From positions 1 through 64,000 of the forward strand of contig QCFB01000003.1 in the NCBI GenBank assembly GCA_003280345.1: a stretch of 64,000 nucleotides of DNA, read 5' to 3'. The DNA comes from Prochlorococcus sp. AG-363-A16 (lineage in GTDB: Bacteria > Cyanobacteriota > Cyanobacteriia > PCC-6307 > Cyanobiaceae). Below, in pieces: positions 1-9,206 of the stretch; the stretch's first letter is position 1; each line of letters opens with the position of its first letter. The position numbers and the translations under genes were made by a program. Under the pieces are notes generated by a model. That model worked only from the letters and a program-made list of their open reading frames with translations. It did not search any database and had not been told where the DNA came from.

Positions 1-342
1 GCAAACGAAGGGATCTAAAAGTAAGACTAAATGCTTATTAGAATCAATGTCCTGGAAGATATTTCCCACATTAAGTTCTTATATTGAAAGCAGATTATTC
101 GATATGAATTGACCAAAAATCTGCCTACTTATTGGTCAATTTAAATAATCCTGATAACCAAATGTCTTCAATATATCAATCCAAACTAGAATCAATATGA
201 AAATCTGCGGCTGGTCTCAGATAATTAAATTAGTGTATATAAGGCAAGTAAGCACAATCCATGCTGAATTATTTTATTTAAGATGCAAGAATATTGACAC
301 TTTCCAAAAGCTAGCCTCTTCATAAGACGAGCAATTCTAAAG
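1..342. other. Left-edge non-coding stretch
   Basis: No convincing gene is seen before rluB. The stretch is AT-rich and carries a perfect 10-bp inverted repeat (107-116 with 132-141). A 32-codon minus-strand frame (start near 320) lacks a ribosome site and antisenses the rluB leader, so it is not called. Confidence 0.5.
107..141. repeat. 10-bp perfect inverted repeat
   Basis: AATTGACCAA at 107-116 pairs exactly with TTGGTCAATT at 132-141 around a 15-nt loop. There is no T-tract after either arm, so it is not a canonical terminator. It may end an upstream transcript or bind a dimeric regulator; the function is unknown. Confidence 0.45.
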
Positions 343-1080
343 ATGCCAACACATCGTCTACAAAAGTTGATTGCAGCGTCAGGGATGTGCTCAAGAAGAC
401 ATGCAGAGAAATTGTTAGTCGATTCACGTGTAAAGGTCAACGGGAAAGTGGCAAATCTAGGAGACAAAGCAGATCCAATCATGGATGAAGTTTTGGTCGA
501 CAACTCTCCAATTCCTCAAGCAAATGAATGCAAAGTAATTCTTTTAAATAAACCACTTGGAGTTATATGTAGTTGCCATGACCCTCACAACAGAAAAACA
601 GTTCTAGACCTCATTCCAAATAGATTACGCAAAGGTCTTTATCCTGTAGGGAGATTAGACCGTGATAGCAGAGGAGCGATTCTACTTACCAATATTGGAG
701 ATCTAACTCTTCGTTTAACTCATCCTAGATACTTACATTTAAAAACTTACAATGTTTGGCTCGAAGGAATTCCCTCAGACGAATCTCTAGACAAATGGAG
801 AAAAGGCTTAATCCTTGATGGGCGTCCAACAATGCCAGCCAAGATTGAAGTACTGCGATTCAAAAAGGCTCAAAGCCTGATAAAAGTTGTACTAGGTGAA
901 GGAAGAAATAGACAAATTCGAAGGATTGCTAGTCAGTTAGGTCATCCAGTAATTGACCTTAAAAGAACTGGAATTGCCAGTTTTAACCTTAATGACTTAA
1001 AAGAAGGTGAATGGAGAGACGTAGAACCAAATGAATGGCATCCCATCATCAGTCCTATAAAAACAAAAATGTCAGATTAA
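343..1080 (+). CDS. rluB: RsuA/RluB-family pseudouridine synthase
   Basis: Isomerises a specific uridine in rRNA to pseudouridine, most likely in 23S rRNA (RluB type). The 245-residue protein starts with an S4 RNA-binding domain (residues 3-50, LQKLIAASGMCSRRHAE) followed by the catalytic domain. The family GRLD motif, with the catalytic Asp near residue 106, is intact, as are the LLTN and LTHPRYLHLKTY segments. The length is normal for the family. Its stop overlaps the next start (TAATG at 1078-1082), so translational coupling to the RodZ-like gene is likely. RsuA (16S) specificity cannot be excluded from sequence alone. Confidence 0.88.
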   Translation: MPTHRLQKLIAASGMCSRRHAEKLLVDSRVKVNGKVANLGDKADPIMDEVLVDNSPIPQANECKVILLNKPLGVICSCHDPHNRKTVLDLIPNRLRKGLYPVGRLDRDSRGAILLTNIGDLTLRLTHPRYLHLKTYNVWLEGIPSDESLDKWRKGLILDGRPTMPAKIEVLRFKKAQSLIKVVLGEGRNRQIRRIASQLGHPVIDLKRTGIASFNLNDLKEGEWRDVEPNEWHPIISPIKTKMSD

Positions 1081-2003
1081 TGAGAATTAATTCGCCATGG
1101 CTGAACCGAAAAAACAAATCAATGGATGAAAATAATTCGCCAAAAATTTTAGAAAATTCATTTTTGAAAGCTGGTCAAATATTAAAGCGACGAAGACTTG
1201 AATATGGAATTAGCCGCAATGATCTTGGAGTTAAAACACGTATTTCTACGACAGTATTAGAAGCCATAGAGGAAGGTTGGGTTAATAAACTTCCAGAGAG
1301 GGCTTACTTAGCCTCAATGCTAATCATTCTCGAAAATCAACTAAATCTTGAAAGAGGCAGTCTCAAAGGAGCTCTAATAGAAACGAAAGAGGCAAAGGAA
1401 GCAACAATTGTAAGAACATTTATACCTGAAAGTATTGATTTATTTACAACCTGGCAAGGATCTGCAGCTTACATTTCTCTAATGCTTTTAAGCATATTAT
1501 TGCTAAATAATCATCAAAGAAATATAGCCATCTCGAATAATCAAACAATAAGCCCTATCATGCAAACAAAGAAACATATAGCCAGTTCAAAACAAGTTAT
1601 ATCTAATCAAGAGTCTAAACAACCAATCAATCAAATACCAAAAACTAAGAGGTTTACTCCATGGATAGTCTTCAAAAATATGTTTAATAAAGCTTTAAAT
1701 TTAAACAAAACCGAAACTTTAATAATTAATTTAATTAATCCAAGCAAGTTAACTGTAAAAGAGTTAAAAGGAGGGTATCAAGCTAATTTAAGCAGAGTAA
1801 GTGGTGAAATTAAATTAAATATAACACCACCAGTAGTCATCACTGTAAATCCCCCTCCAACTTCCAAAGACTCTATTACTTGGAAAGGTAGCAGATACAT
1901 TCCAAGTTCTAATGATGAAGGTGTCTATAGGCTCGACGAAAATTTTAATAAAGAAGCTGCATCATCAAAGCTTCTACCCCAAAAAATACCTCGCTCACCA
2001 TAA
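1080..2003 (+). CDS. RodZ-like helix-turn-helix membrane protein
   Basis: The 307-residue protein has an N-terminal HTH_25-type domain (about residues 30-95, with GQILKRRRLEYGISRNDLG), one membrane segment (SAAYISLMLLSILLL) and a C-terminal region resembling the DUF4115 beta domain of RodZ. In other bacteria RodZ links the cytoskeleton to the cell wall machinery; that role is inferred here. I chose the ATG at 1080 because it overlaps the rluB stop; a frame extends 15 codons upstream, but inside rluB. The last 79 bases overlap the 3' end of convergent malQ, which is unusual even for a compact genome. Confidence 0.7.
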   Translation: MRINSPWLNRKNKSMDENNSPKILENSFLKAGQILKRRRLEYGISRNDLGVKTRISTTVLEAIEEGWVNKLPERAYLASMLIILENQLNLERGSLKGALIETKEAKEATIVRTFIPESIDLFTTWQGSAAYISLMLLSILLLNNHQRNIAISNNQTISPIMQTKKHIASSKQVISNQESKQPINQIPKTKRFTPWIVFKNMFNKALNLNKTETLIINLINPSKLTVKELKGGYQANLSRVSGEIKLNITPPVVITVNPPPTSKDSITWKGSRYIPSSNDEGVYRLDENFNKEAASSKLLPQKIPRSP

Positions 2004-3487
2004 AGTTTTAACGAGTCAAAAAAGTAAGCATTAAAAGCATCTAATCGCCATCGCCAATTGCTTACAATTGAGCCGGGTTTATTAAACCGGGCATCATCAT
2101 CTAGACAAAGTATATCCTGTAAAGGAGCGACAAATAATTTAGCTTTTGACGCTAAGCCAATCTCAAGCAACTGCCAACATGGCTGACCAAATTCATTCTT
2201 AATTTCTTCAAATACTCTCTCCCGAACTTCTTCATTGAGACTTTTCCACCAACCAAGAGTTGTGGGGTTGTCGTGAGTCCCTGTATAAGCAACCCAAGCA
2301 TTCCCATGGAAATTCTCAGGAAGGTGCGGGTTACATAAGTCTCCATCAAAAGCGAACTGAAGTATCTTCATTCCAGGAAGAGAGAATTGAGTTCTTAACT
2401 CTTCGACGCCTGAAGTAATTATTCCCAAATCTTCGGCAACTAAAGGGATTCTCCCATTACAGTCATCTCTTAACAGCTCAAGCAACTCTGAACCAGGAGA
2501 AGGCAACCACTCCCCATCTTCAGCAGTTTCTTTATCTCCTGGTACTGACCAATACGAATATAAAGCTCGAAAATGATCAAGGCGCAACAAGTCCATTTGC
2601 TGCCAATGGCGAGCAAATCTGCTTCTCCACCAACGAAATTCTGAATTTTGGTGGTTTTTCCAACGATAAACAGGAGTTCCCCACAGCTGACCTGTATTTG
2701 AGAAATAATCTGGCGGAACTCCGCTTTGAAATTCTAATTCTCCTTCTGGAAAAACTGAAAAGAGTGAGCGATTACTCCAAACATCTGCACTATCTCTAGA
2801 AACGTAAAAAGGCAAATCTCCAAATAGCAAAACACCAAGTTCTCTTGCCTGCATCCTTAAAACCTGCCATTGCCTATCAAGATGCCACTGCAACAAACGA
2901 TGCTCTAACAAATTATTCTGATGCTGATTTTTCCAGCTATTCAAAGAACTCTCTTCACGCAAAGAAAACTTTTCAGGCCACTGCCACCATGGCAACCCTT
3001 GAAACTGACGACGTAACTCCATAAAAGAGGCATGATCTTCAAGCCAAAACTGTTCACGACACCAATCATCAAAAGCCAAGTGTCTTTCAGAACCTTGATT
3101 AGCCCAACCTTCTAGCAGTAGACGTCCCAATGTTTTGCTGCGTAAATCTGCCAAATCAAAATCAACGAAATGTGTTTGCCCCTCTAAAGCAACAGGAAGT
3201 TCATCCATTAGAGATGAATCGAGGAATCCCTGTTCAACAAGATCATCTACATCTAAGAACCATGGGTTGTAAGCAAAACTTGAAGGAGAGCTATATGGAG
3301 AGCCTGTTGAATCGGGTGGGGCAAGGGGCAAAAATTGCCAAACACCAATTCCATTGCAAGCTAGATATTTCAACCAATTGCGTGCAGGCGCACCAAAGCT
3401 TCCACATACTGGACTATTAGGTAAAGCAGTTGGATGGAGAAGAACTCCGGTAGCACCTGCTAATACTTGATTGGACTCAACCATCAT
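1925..3487 (-). CDS. malQ: 4-alpha-glucanotransferase (GH77, amylomaltase)
   Basis: Transfers alpha-1,4-glucan segments between maltodextrins during glycogen turnover in the cytoplasm. The 520-residue protein is typical GH77. The nucleophile Asp lies in LRLDHFRALY (about D304), the acid/base Glu in AEDLGII (about E352) and the third acidic residue in YTGTHDNPTT (about D406). The N-terminal block GVLLHPTALPN and PYSSPSSFAYNPWF are also characteristic. The start is an ATG-ATG pair (3487/3484). The 3' end overlaps the convergent RodZ-like gene by 79 bp. A GH57 glycogen branching enzyme lies at 27 kb, so glycogen metabolism is represented twice in the window. Confidence 0.93.
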   Translation of the reverse strand: MMVESNQVLAGATGVLLHPTALPNSPVCGSFGAPARNWLKYLACNGIGVWQFLPLAPPDSTGSPYSSPSSFAYNPWFLDVDDLVEQGFLDSSLMDELPVALEGQTHFVDFDLADLRSKTLGRLLLEGWANQGSERHLAFDDWCREQFWLEDHASFMELRRQFQGLPWWQWPEKFSLREESSLNSWKNQHQNNLLEHRLLQWHLDRQWQVLRMQARELGVLLFGDLPFYVSRDSADVWSNRSLFSVFPEGELEFQSGVPPDYFSNTGQLWGTPVYRWKNHQNSEFRWWRSRFARHWQQMDLLRLDHFRALYSYWSVPGDKETAEDGEWLPSPGSELLELLRDDCNGRIPLVAEDLGIITSGVEELRTQFSLPGMKILQFAFDGDLCNPHLPENFHGNAWVAYTGTHDNPTTLGWWKSLNEEVRERVFEEIKNEFGQPCWQLLEIGLASKAKLFVAPLQDILCLDDDARFNKPGSIVSNWRWRLDAFNAYFFDSLKLYGERGIFWGRSFDDAASLLKFSSSL

Positions 3488-3570
3488 GAATTAGAAGAAA
3501 AAGAAAATCAAAGACAATCAAATAGAGTCTGTATTCTCTATGTTATTTAAACTCAATTGGAGAAGCTTTT

Positions 3571-3591
3571 TATGCCAATGATAATGGCGTA
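3571..3591. repeat. Small hairpin between malQ and LCP-like gene
   Basis: TATGCCA (3571-3577) and TGGCGTA (3585-3591) pair with one G-U around a 7-nt loop. It lies in the 235-bp divergent gap between malQ and the LCP-like gene. The stem is weak and its function is unknown. Confidence 0.3.
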
Positions 3592-3722
3592 GAAGCTCTT
3601 GGCTGGGTTATTTCGTCAAAAATAGTCAAATCAAAACCAGTCAGGAAAATAATTTTCCAAATTTATCTAATTAATTCCATGGTCATGAATATTTGAGGTA
3701 ATTAAAACTTAAAATCAAAAGT

Positions 3723-4694
3723 ATGAAGGAAACTGCTCGCAAGAATACAAAGCCGCTGACTCCATCCATTCCTTGGTTGGGTAACTATCCAGGTCGAGCA
3801 CTTCATCGTATTGGAACTGCGCTCGCAGGGGCTTGGATTGTAAGCACAACATTGAACATAATATGGCCAGTCCCTGACCAAGTTGAAATTATCGGATCTA
3901 GCATTGAAAGAAATATAAGAAACACCCCCATTCCCTCAGAACCAATAAGTATCCTACTAATTTTGACAAACAACAAAAGCATTGAAAACCTGAATAATAA
4001 ATCAGGAAAAAATAGCATAGACAAAATAGATAGCTTATTACTAATAAAGTTTGAACCCAAAGGAATAATAACTGTAATCCAAGTTCCAACTGATGCTGAA
4101 ATCACCCTTCCAGAAGAAGAAGATTTCGGCTTACTTTCTTCAGCATATAACAATGGTGGAGTTGCTCTTACAGCTGATTTGATAAAGCTAGCAGTCGATC
4201 TCTCACCAAAGGCACCTCAACGTTATGCAGTTACAAATATAGAAGTCCTTAGAGAAATTGTAGAGGGCCTTGGAGGAATAAAAGTTGAGTTGAAACCAGA
4301 ATTATTGAAGGAGGCTATTAAAGATCAAAATAGTATAGAGGTTTCTACTGTGACTAAAAAAATTGACGGAGATTTTGCAAAGAATCTATATATATTAAGA
4401 GACAAACTATATTCTCCAATCACAAAGTTAAATAGGAGAGAGGCTATAATAAAAGGAATTTTAATTAAAATAACAACGTCAAGAGGTCTAGGCAAACTAA
4501 AACTTATTCAACGAAAAGTTTCCAAAAAAATCAAAACAAATCTTACAAAAAATGAATTCAATAGTTTACTTTCAATTGCATTAAATAAAAATAGGTCTAT
4601 TGTTTTCCGCCAGATTCCTCTAGTAAAGATAAATATAACAAGGGAAAAACTTAAAGATATAAATAGATTTAGCGAGCAAAGATTGTCTCAGTGA
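3723..4694 (+). CDS. LytR-CpsA-Psr (LCP) family protein, divergent
   Basis: LCP proteins transfer lipid-linked glycopolymers to the cell envelope. The 323-residue protein has one N-terminal membrane segment (about residues 27-48) and an LCP-like core: the region around LLIKFEPKGIITVIQVPTDA, the AYNNGG element, and IEVLREIVEGLGGIKVEL matching the conserved LCP core. In most family members the strand before the PRDT motif begins with a DNILLVGxDxR-type motif and PRDT supplies a catalytic Arg. Here these read SILLILTNNKS and VPTDA, so key charged residues are missing. It is probably an LCP homologue with altered or lost transferase activity. The C-terminal half is lysine-rich and AT-biased. Confidence 0.72.
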   Translation: MKETARKNTKPLTPSIPWLGNYPGRALHRIGTALAGAWIVSTTLNIIWPVPDQVEIIGSSIERNIRNTPIPSEPISILLILTNNKSIENLNNKSGKNSIDKIDSLLLIKFEPKGIITVIQVPTDAEITLPEEEDFGLLSSAYNNGGVALTADLIKLAVDLSPKAPQRYAVTNIEVLREIVEGLGGIKVELKPELLKEAIKDQNSIEVSTVTKKIDGDFAKNLYILRDKLYSPITKLNRREAIIKGILIKITTSRGLGKLKLIQRKVSKKIKTNLTKNEFNSLLSIALNKNRSIVFRQIPLVKINITREKLKDINRFSEQRLSQ

Positions 4695-4703
4695 AGACAC
4701 ACT

Positions 4704-5243
4704 CTAATTATCCATCAATTTATAGAACCTAGAACGAGCTATAGAGACTACATGCTCGAGATTAGTATCATCTGTAGGAACAAAGATATGTTGAGATTTA
4801 TCATCAGCTTGATAGTCACCTGCAAGGCAACCGCACCAAGGCAAGCCATCTAGCCTTCGGTCATGTTGTCTCCAAGTTCCTCCGATTTGCAAAATTCCTA
4901 TAAGAGGCACAGAAAGCACTTTGCAAAGAGCCACATAGGCTGCCGCCATCCCAGGAATATCTCCAGTATCTAATGGGGAGACCATCAATAGCGTTGGCTG
5001 TCGCCATGCAGCCAGTGCCTCTAACCAGCTTCCTTCATCGGGGATCAAAAGGGCAGGATCACCAACCAACTGAACCAAGCCCTCTTCATTAGGCAAGCAA
5101 TTCAGGACTTGCTTAGGAGAAGAAGAGCATGAAAATTGGATAAGATCTCCTCCCCAGGACTGGGAAAGAGCACTCCTTCCGGCCCTCATTTGATGACTTG
5201 GCCAGTTTCCAGTGCTAACTAAAAAAGGTTTATGAGGCATCAT
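4704..5243 (-). CDS. Conserved picocyanobacterial protein, unknown function
   Basis: A soluble 179-residue protein without signal peptide or membrane segment. I do not recognise a domain. It has the character of a real protein: a hydrophobic core (PTLLMVSPLD, VALCKVLSVPLIGILQIGGTW) and coding composition along its whole length. It is convergent with the LCP-like gene (9-bp gap) and divergent from prs (about 97 bp). The start is an ATG-ATG pair at 5243/5240. The Rossmann-like alternation of strands and helices hints at a nucleotide- or ligand-binding fold, but no binding motif is visible. Confidence 0.7.
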   Translation of the reverse strand: MMPHKPFLVSTGNWPSHQMRAGRSALSQSWGGDLIQFSCSSSPKQVLNCLPNEEGLVQLVGDPALLIPDEGSWLEALAAWRQPTLLMVSPLDTGDIPGMAAAYVALCKVLSVPLIGILQIGGTWRQHDRRLDGLPWCGCLAGDYQADDKSQHIFVPTDDTNLEHVVSIARSRFYKLMDN

Positions 5244-5339
5244 CTTTTCAAAATAACCATAACGTGATTAAAAAAAAATTGTTGTTGTAGCCATCACAGC
5301 ACTACGATTGGTATACAGCAGATATTGCTTGCGGGCACC

Positions 5340-6338
5340 GTGACAATTTTTCAAACCGCAGCACGTACTGATCAGGAGAACCTCAGCCATAACGACACAA
5401 GAAGGCTGAGGATCTTCAGCGGAACATCAAACCCTCATTTAGCTAAAGAGATAGCTCATTATTTAGGGATTACTGATGGACCTCTTGTTTGCAAAAGATT
5501 TGCTGATGGTGAGCTTTACGTACAAATACAACAATCAATTCGTGGTTGTGATGTCTTTCTAATACAACCTACATGTGCGCCAGTTAATGACAACCTAATG
5601 GAGCTCATGATCATGGTCGATGCATGTAAACGTGCATCAGCAAGACAGATAACTGCTGTAATCCCTTATTACGGATATGCACGGGCGGATCGCAAAACAG
5701 CTGGTAGAGAATCAATAACCGCGAAACTTACTGCCAACCTACTTGTTTCGTCTGGAGTAGATCGAGTTCTTGCAATGGACCTCCATTCAGCACAAATCCA
5801 GGGATATTTTGACATCCCTTGTGACCATATTTATGGGTCTCCGGTATTAGTTGACTATCTCTCAACAAAAGACTTGGGAGAGATCGTAGTTGTATCTCCT
5901 GATGTAGGAGGAGTTGCAAGAGCTAGAGCTTTTGCAAAACAAATGAAAGATGCTCCATTGGCAATTATTGACAAACGTCGATCAGCTCACAACGTTGCAG
6001 AAAGTCTCACAGTTATTGGAGATGTAGCAGGAAAAACAGCAATACTTATCGACGACATGATTGATACTGGAGGAACCATTTGTAATGGAGCAGAACTTCT
6101 TAGGAAAGAAGGTGCCAAAAGAGTAATAGCATGCGCCTCTCATGCTGTATTTTCTCCACCTGCAAGTGAAAGATTATCTAAAGAAGGCCTATTTGAAAAA
6201 GTTATAGTTACTAATAGTATTCCAATTAAACAAAAACAAAATTTTCAACAATTAGAGGTATTGTCAGTAGCAAATATGTTGGGTGAAGCAATTTGGCGAA
6301 TTCATGAGGAAAGCTCAGTAAGCTCAATGTTTCGCTAA
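5340..6338 (+). CDS. prs: Ribose-phosphate pyrophosphokinase
   Basis: Makes PRPP from ribose 5-phosphate and ATP for purine, pyrimidine, His and Trp synthesis. The 332-residue protein carries the family landmarks: RIFSGTSNPHLAKEIA at the N terminus, PYYGYARADRK (ATP loop), DLHSAQIQGYFD (metal/ATP site), and the PRPP-binding signature LIDDMIDTGGTI. The frame is open from a TTG at 5325, but the GTG at 5340 gives the usual short N terminus before the conserved block and is preferred. It is transcribed divergently from the unknown gene at 4704. The pathway fits hisH at 35 kb, which uses PRPP-derived intermediates. Confidence 0.93.
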   Translation: MTIFQTAARTDQENLSHNDTRRLRIFSGTSNPHLAKEIAHYLGITDGPLVCKRFADGELYVQIQQSIRGCDVFLIQPTCAPVNDNLMELMIMVDACKRASARQITAVIPYYGYARADRKTAGRESITAKLTANLLVSSGVDRVLAMDLHSAQIQGYFDIPCDHIYGSPVLVDYLSTKDLGEIVVVSPDVGGVARARAFAKQMKDAPLAIIDKRRSAHNVAESLTVIGDVAGKTAILIDDMIDTGGTICNGAELLRKEGAKRVIACASHAVFSPPASERLSKEGLFEKVIVTNSIPIKQKQNFQQLEVLSVANMLGEAIWRIHEESSVSSMFR

Positions 6339-6430
6339 ATCAAAGAATTAGTTATCCAATAAAATGGAAATATTCTCGGAATAGTCGAACTGATTTTCTG
6401 TAAAAATGAAACCACTTAATAATATTTAGA

Positions 6431-9052
6431 TCATGAATCTATTAAATCAACTACTTCTCTAGTATTTGAAGATAGGTTTTCCTTAGAAAGCTTTCTAATT
6501 GCTTTAGACATAGCATTTCGATTTATAGGGACATAACTCCGCCACCGACTAAAAACTTTTGCCAAGCGAGAGGCCGTAATTGGGTTTCTGCTATCAATAG
6601 AACAAATTTGCTCAGCCATAAACATATATCCACTTCCATCTTGTGAATGAAAAGCCTTTGTATTTGAGGCGAATCCGCCTAATACTGCGCGAATTGAATT
6701 TGGAGCAATTGGATCAAATCTAGGATGTGATAATAAGGATCTAACTCGATCCAAAGCATCTGGCCTTGGAGTGGAAGCTTCTAAGGCAAACCAAGTATCA
6801 AGAATTATCGGATGATTTTTCCAACGCCTATAAAAGTTATTAAAAGCAATTTCCCTTTCATTGCAATCAATTGGTTGCAATGCGTTTAGAGCAGCTCTAG
6901 CCAAAGTCATCGATCCACTATCTATCGCATTTAACGCTTGTTTGCGAATTTCATGGTCTCCAGCCAATGCTAGCCAACTCCAAAAGATCTCATTAATCTT
7001 TCTCTCTCCACATCCATGTGGCCACTCAAAACTTATTGCTAAAAGGTTTCTATCTAACAACGGGCTCAAAGAATCTAAAAGTTTCTTTCCTAGAAATGAT
7101 TTAAAATATATTATTGCCTCATACAAACCAATTGGATCAGCTGGTTGTTGAAAAGCTTCCAATTCAGATAATCCAGGAATTTGGAGCAAAGTGGCTAGGG
7201 TAGTCTGATCTTGATTTGACATTGTTTGTATAAGTTTCTCAAAGACTTTATATAAACTCTCCTCTAGTTTATATTCAGGAGTGGAATTTGCTCTGGCAAT
7301 AATTACTTCTCGAATAAGTGACTGTGCAGCTTCCCAGCGAGAAAATGGATCATCATCTGACTGCAATAAGAGTAAAGATTCTTCTCGGGAAAGATCAGAT
7401 TTCCATTTAACTGGAGCAGTAAAATTCCTAAAGGCTGATACAACAGGGGCAGATGATGTTTTAGGTAGACCTTCAATTATCAACTCTTGTTTAGGTTTAT
7501 CCAAAACAAACAATTTTGCCTCTCCAATCCGCCCATTGGAATTAACTAAAGCAAAAGCTACCGGAATTACAAATGAATCTTCCTTACTCTTATTCTTGTC
7601 TTGTAAAGATGGTGCAAATTGCTGAAAGGTTAAGGTTAATTGCCCTTCCTGCGCATCCCAATTTCTACTAATAGAAACTTGTGGGGTTCCAGGTTGAGAA
7701 TACCAAAGAAAAAACTGATCAATATCAAAATTAAGCTCCTCATTAAAATTACAAGCCCCATCCACTATGGCTTTTACAAAATCTTCTGTTGTAACAGCAC
7801 ATCCATCAAAACGTTCTATAAAAAGTTCAATACCTGCCATAAATCCTTCTGCACCAATCAATGTCTGAAGCATTCGAATCAACTCTGCTCCTTTCTCATA
7901 AATAGTTGTCGTATAAAAGTTATCAATCGCTACATATTTAGTTGGCTTCACAGGATGAGCAGTTGGTCCAGCATCTTCACGAAATTGAGTATTCCTAAGA
8001 AATCGAACATCTTGTATACGTTTTACAGAAGCTGAATGCATATCTGACGTAAAACACTGATCTCTAAATACTGTCAGTCCTTCCTTTAAAGAAAGCTGAA
8101 ACCAATCTCTACATGTAATTCTATTGCCAGTCCAATTATGGAAATATTCATGGGCTATTACTCCTTCAATCCTTTCAAGTTCATCGTCAGTAGCGATTTC
8201 CGAATTAGCTAAAACAAGTTTCGAATTAAATATATTTAAGCTTTTATTCTCCATTGCACCCATATTAAAATGTCTAACAGCGACAATATTATATTCATCT
8301 AAATCATACTCAAGACCATATACCAATTCATCCCATTTCATCGCTCTAATTAAAGATTCTATAGCATGTTGTGTATATTTTTCATCGCCATGTTCAACAT
8401 ACAAATTAATAGATATTCGCCTCCCAGATTTAGATTTATATTCCGCACTGACATCAATAAGATCTGCCGCAACCAAAGCAAATAGATAAGAAGGTTTTGG
8501 GAAAGGGTCCTCCCAATAAACCTCATGTCTGGACGAATTATTTTTTACTGCTCTTGCATAGATTTGGTTGCCATTTGATATAAGTACAGGGTATTTCTCC
8601 CTCTCAGCTTCTATTCTGACCTTATAAGTGCTTAATACGTCTGGCCTATCAGGGTGAAAACAAATTCTCCTGAATCCCTCAGCCTCACACTGTGTAGTCA
8701 ACATTTTGTCGCTAGAGTAAAGCCCTTCCAGTGAAGTATTACTAAAAGGGTCTAACCTTGTTTTTAAATTGAGCTTAAATGGCTTTTCTGGAGTTTTAAG
8801 TATAACCAACTTGTCACTGTCTATAAAATAAGAATCACACTCCAAGTCAATTCCATTTAACGATATTGAATCTAATTGCAAGTCAACTCCTTGTAAGATT
8901 AGTGGCTGTAAAGTACAAAATAAAGGCTCTATATATAAAGTGCTCTCTACATCAACATGCTTTTCATGTAGAGAGAAATCTAGCTCAATCTTAGGGATTA
9001 GAAATGGATATGGAGCGTAATCGGAAAGGCTGATTGCTTTTTTCTTTGACAT
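6431..9052 (-). CDS. pepN: Aminopeptidase N (M1 zinc metallopeptidase)
   Basis: Removes N-terminal residues from peptides in the cytoplasm. The 873-residue length matches bacterial PepN. The exopeptidase motif GAMENKSLNIFN and the zinc site HEYFHNWTGNR, followed by KEGLTVFRDQ (third zinc ligand Glu), are complete, so the enzyme should be active. DUF3458-type C-terminal helical domains follow. An upstream TTG (9070) keeps the frame open, but the ATG at 9052 is preferred. Three strong hairpins lie between it and the upstream lipoprotein gene, which makes a shared operon uncertain. Confidence 0.93.
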   Translation of the reverse strand: MSKKKAISLSDYAPYPFLIPKIELDFSLHEKHVDVESTLYIEPLFCTLQPLILQGVDLQLDSISLNGIDLECDSYFIDSDKLVILKTPEKPFKLNLKTRLDPFSNTSLEGLYSSDKMLTTQCEAEGFRRICFHPDRPDVLSTYKVRIEAEREKYPVLISNGNQIYARAVKNNSSRHEVYWEDPFPKPSYLFALVAADLIDVSAEYKSKSGRRISINLYVEHGDEKYTQHAIESLIRAMKWDELVYGLEYDLDEYNIVAVRHFNMGAMENKSLNIFNSKLVLANSEIATDDELERIEGVIAHEYFHNWTGNRITCRDWFQLSLKEGLTVFRDQCFTSDMHSASVKRIQDVRFLRNTQFREDAGPTAHPVKPTKYVAIDNFYTTTIYEKGAELIRMLQTLIGAEGFMAGIELFIERFDGCAVTTEDFVKAIVDGACNFNEELNFDIDQFFLWYSQPGTPQVSISRNWDAQEGQLTLTFQQFAPSLQDKNKSKEDSFVIPVAFALVNSNGRIGEAKLFVLDKPKQELIIEGLPKTSSAPVVSAFRNFTAPVKWKSDLSREESLLLLQSDDDPFSRWEAAQSLIREVIIARANSTPEYKLEESLYKVFEKLIQTMSNQDQTTLATLLQIPGLSELEAFQQPADPIGLYEAIIYFKSFLGKKLLDSLSPLLDRNLLAISFEWPHGCGERKINEIFWSWLALAGDHEIRKQALNAIDSGSMTLARAALNALQPIDCNEREIAFNNFYRRWKNHPIILDTWFALEASTPRPDALDRVRSLLSHPRFDPIAPNSIRAVLGGFASNTKAFHSQDGSGYMFMAEQICSIDSRNPITASRLAKVFSRWRSYVPINRNAMSKAIRKLSKENLSSNTREVVDLIDS

Positions 9053-9085
9053 ATACTTAAGCTGGGGCAAAAAGCAAGGAATAAC

Positions 9086-9206
9086 AATCTTTTGAATTGA
9101 TTTTAATCAAAAGATTATAAGATAATTGAACAAATAGTTCAATTATCTGTATTTAAAGGTCCAAGTAAATACTTTGTCTTGATTTTCATCAAGACAAAGT
9201 ATTTAT
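9086..9206. repeat. Three consecutive perfect hairpins
   Basis: Hairpin 1: 9086-9095 with 9107-9116 (10 bp). Hairpin 2: 9121-9131 with 9137-9147 (11 bp, 5-nt loop). Hairpin 3: 9166-9183 with 9188-9205 (18 bp, 4-nt loop), plus a flanking G-T pair. All stems are perfect. Hairpin 3 covers the stop codon (9203-9205) of the lipoprotein gene. Neither strand shows a long T-tract after the stems. They may stabilise the upstream mRNA 3' end or insulate pepN. Confidence 0.75.

Noticed and set aside
225-503. 92-codon minus-strand frame at the left edge
   Set aside because: Mostly antisense to rluB, whose product is certain; no ribosome site.
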